From Lewinellaceae bacterium (GTDB taxonomy: Bacteria; Bacteroidota; Bacteroidia; Chitinophagales; Saprospiraceae): DNA of 64,000 nt. Below are positions 62,561 through 64,000 of this stretch, piece after piece (the first letter of the stretch is position 1; every line of letters begins with the position of its first letter). The stretch covers positions 434,001 to 498,000 of the forward strand of contig JADJYW010000001.1 of NCBI GenBank assembly GCA_016719605.1, read 5' to 3'. The translations under genes and the position numbers were made by a program. The notes beneath the pieces were generated by a model. The model was not told where the DNA came from, did no database searches, and saw only the letters and a list, made by a program, of their open reading frames with translations.

Positions 62561-64000
62561 ATGTGCGGAATATCCGGCATAATCCATCTTCACGGCCGGC
62601 AGGTGCCGGAGCAGTCGCTCAAAACCATGATGCGGGCCATGAAACACCGTGGCCCCAACGACGACGGCCTGTTCTCCGAGGGCGGGGTGGGGCTGGGCTT
62701 CGTGCGCCTGAGTATCCTCGACCTGAGCGCCGCCGGCCACCAGCCCATGTTCTCGACCGATGAGCGCTATGTGCTCATTTTCAACGGCGAAGTGTACAAC
62801 TACCTCGAACTGCGGGCGGAACTGATCGGAAAGGGCCACCATTTCCGATCCGGCTCCGACACCGAAGTGGTGCTGGCCGCCTGGCAGGAATGGGGCGAAG
62901 CCATGCTGCACCGGTTCAACGGGATGTGGGCGCTTGTCATTTACGACCGCCAGGATAAAAAGGTGTTCGCAGCCCGCGACCGCTTCGGCGTGAAACCGTT
63001 TTTTTATGCAATAGACGGCGAACGCATCCTTTTCGGCTCCGATATCCGCTCCATCACTGCCGTTTTGGGCCGCAAACCGACGCCCGATCAGGAAACGCTA
63101 TTCAACTTCCTCGCCTTCAACCGTACCGATCAAAACGACGGCACGTTTTTGCAGGAAGTCAAAAAACTCGATCACGGACACTGTTTTCACCTCAACCTCG
63201 CACCCGGCGCTCCGGCTGCCGAAAAAACCTTCCGCCCCCGCAAGTGGTACGACATCCGCAAGGAGATCAAAGAACCATTCAAAAACCCGGAGGAGTACCG
63301 CGAAATGTTTGCCTCCGCCGTCGGCTTGCGCCTGCGCAGCGATGTGCCGGTGGGCGTGTGCCTCAGCGGCGGACTCGACTCGTCGAGCATCGTGTCGGTA
63401 CTGTTGCAGGATTTTCAAAAAAAGGATTTGAGCACCTTTTCCGCGGTTTACGGCAGCGGCCAGAACGGCGATGAGTCGTCGTTCATTGACCTGTACAAAG
63501 GCTCGGTTCAAAATATGTATTACACCCGGCCCGATGAAAACAGCCTGTTGGCCGACCTCGACGACCTCGCGCTGGCGCAGTACGAACCCGTGCCCAGCAG
63601 CTCCACCTACGCGCAGTACCGCGTCATGAAACTCGCCGCCGAGCACGTCGTGGTTACCCTCGACGGGCAGGGCGCCGACGAGGCACTCGCGGGCTACCAC
63701 TATTTCTTCGGGTTTCATTTCAAAAACCTGCTGCGACAAGGCAAACTCGGAGCATTGGCATCCGAAATGACCCATTACTACGGCAAACACCGCTCGCTGT
63801 ACGGCATCAAAAGTCTCGTGTTTTTCCTGCTGCCGGCGTTTTTGCGCACGCAGGTACGGGTTATGGAAAAGGGCTACCTCGACCCCGATTTTTTTCAGGC
63901 AAACGCCCACCGCAGCAATGTCATCACCGAGGATTTGTACGGCTCCCGGTCGCTGCAAGAGGCGCTGATCAACCATTTCGAGTTCAAACTGGAGCACCTG
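62561..64000 (+). CDS. asnB: Asparagine synthetase B (glutamine-hydrolysing), 3' end outside window
   Basis: 480 residues visible. The class II glutamine amidotransferase domain starts with the nucleophile Cys2 (MCGISGIIHLHG) and has MKHRGPNDDG, LGFVRLSILDLS, IFNGEVYNYLELR and SGSDTEVVLAAW. The synthetase domain has the PP-loop VCLSGGLDSSSIVSVL and VVTLDGQGADEALAGYHYFFG. It converts Asp and Gln to Asn and Glu, or, in glycan loci, amidates a sugar acid or related substrate. Complete in all visible motifs, unlike its relative at 55263 that lacks the Cys. Location at the end of the polysaccharide operon favours a specialised role. Confidence 0.93.
   Translation, partial: MCGISGIIHLHGRQVPEQSLKTMMRAMKHRGPNDDGLFSEGGVGLGFVRLSILDLSAAGHQPMFSTDERYVLIFNGEVYNYLELRAELIGKGHHFRSGSDTEVVLAAWQEWGEAMLHRFNGMWALVIYDRQDKKVFAARDRFGVKPFFYAIDGERILFGSDIRSITAVLGRKPTPDQETLFNFLAFNRTDQNDGTFLQEVKKLDHGHCFHLNLAPGAPAAEKTFRPRKWYDIRKEIKEPFKNPEEYREMFASAVGLRLRSDVPVGVCLSGGLDSSSIVSVLLQDFQKKDLSTFSAVYGSGQNGDESSFIDLYKGSVQNMYYTRPDENSLLADLDDLALAQYEPVPSSSTYAQYRVMKLAAEHVVVTLDGQGADEALAGYHYFFGFHFKNLLRQGKLGALASEMTHYYGKHRSLYGIKSLVFFLLPAFLRTQVRVMEKGYLDPDFFQANAHRSNVITEDLYGSRSLQEALINHFEFKLEHL

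Noticed and set aside
1..64000. tRNA, rRNA or insertion sequence with transposase
   Set aside because: I saw no cloverleaf-like tRNA, rRNA segment or transposase motif in either strand; a short tRNA could still be missed without a covariance search.

Overview
The window (about 55% G+C) reads as a chromosome segment of a free-living Bacteroidota, most like Saprospiria (Haliscomenobacter/Lewinella-type). That placement is inference. It rests on TAnnTTTG-type -7 promoter elements close to start codons, exported proteins with N-terminal signal peptides and C-terminal barrels, a Bacteroidota-style gene repertoire (GlmM, PheS, LolD, YtxH, KilA-N, EAD-like and GxxExxY proteins), and intergenic space filled with several families of short tandem or inverted repeats.

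Layout. 1-9.3 kb: three paralogous exported caspase-like (C14) proteins with TPR tails, all on the minus strand, interleaved with a KilA-N gene and an MNT/HEPN toxin-antitoxin-like pair. 9.5-29.8 kb: mostly housekeeping and envelope genes (dienelactone hydrolase, peptidoglycan-binding protein, broken pyrF, a 1206-residue surface protein, FMN reductase, GmhB-like HAD phosphatase, glycosyltransferases, prohibitin, pheS, lolD, alkaline phosphatase, glmM, ZIP transporter, M23 peptidase). 29.8-41.2 kb: glycosyltransferase, cmk, a YtxH/holin-like envelope-stress cluster, esterase, enoyl-CoA hydratase, GH25 lysozyme, M48 protease, two unknown exported proteins and a ChlI-like AAA+ ATPase. 41.4-44.5 kb: sugar-modification genes (rfbC, DegT aminotransferase, PglD-like acyltransferase). 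44.6-49.9 kb: a DUF4143 remnant, a fourth caspase-TPR gene, a divergent gene with an EAD11-like N-terminus, and an Rpn-type nuclease relative. 50.2-64.0 kb: a one-directional surface-polysaccharide locus (three glycosyltransferases, O-antigen ligase/polymerase-like protein, deacetylase, two asparagine-synthase-family proteins, two FemAB/GNAT-like acyltransferase paralogues around a methyltransferase, ATP-grasp ligase); it continues past the right edge.

The most interesting material is the caspase family. All four have a signal peptide, the His/Cys dyad, and directly after the catalytic domain an EF-hand-like loop (canonical in three, degenerate in the fourth), then TPR repeats and, in the three copies with a visible end, a conserved C-terminal tail. 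This suggests an exported, possibly calcium-responsive peptidase family. The second theme is repeats that invade genes: a repeat interrupts the PglD-like enzyme in frame, another forms the linker of the caspases, and others supply stop codons and C-terminal tails.

Caution on the sequence: more than a dozen conserved genes have broken frames. Most can be restored by adding one base to a short homopolymer, which points to uncorrected sequencing or assembly errors rather than gene death. Broken genes are given here as single spans with the break position stated. pyrF, the GxxExxY gene and the DUF4143 remnant look genuinely damaged in this sequence.
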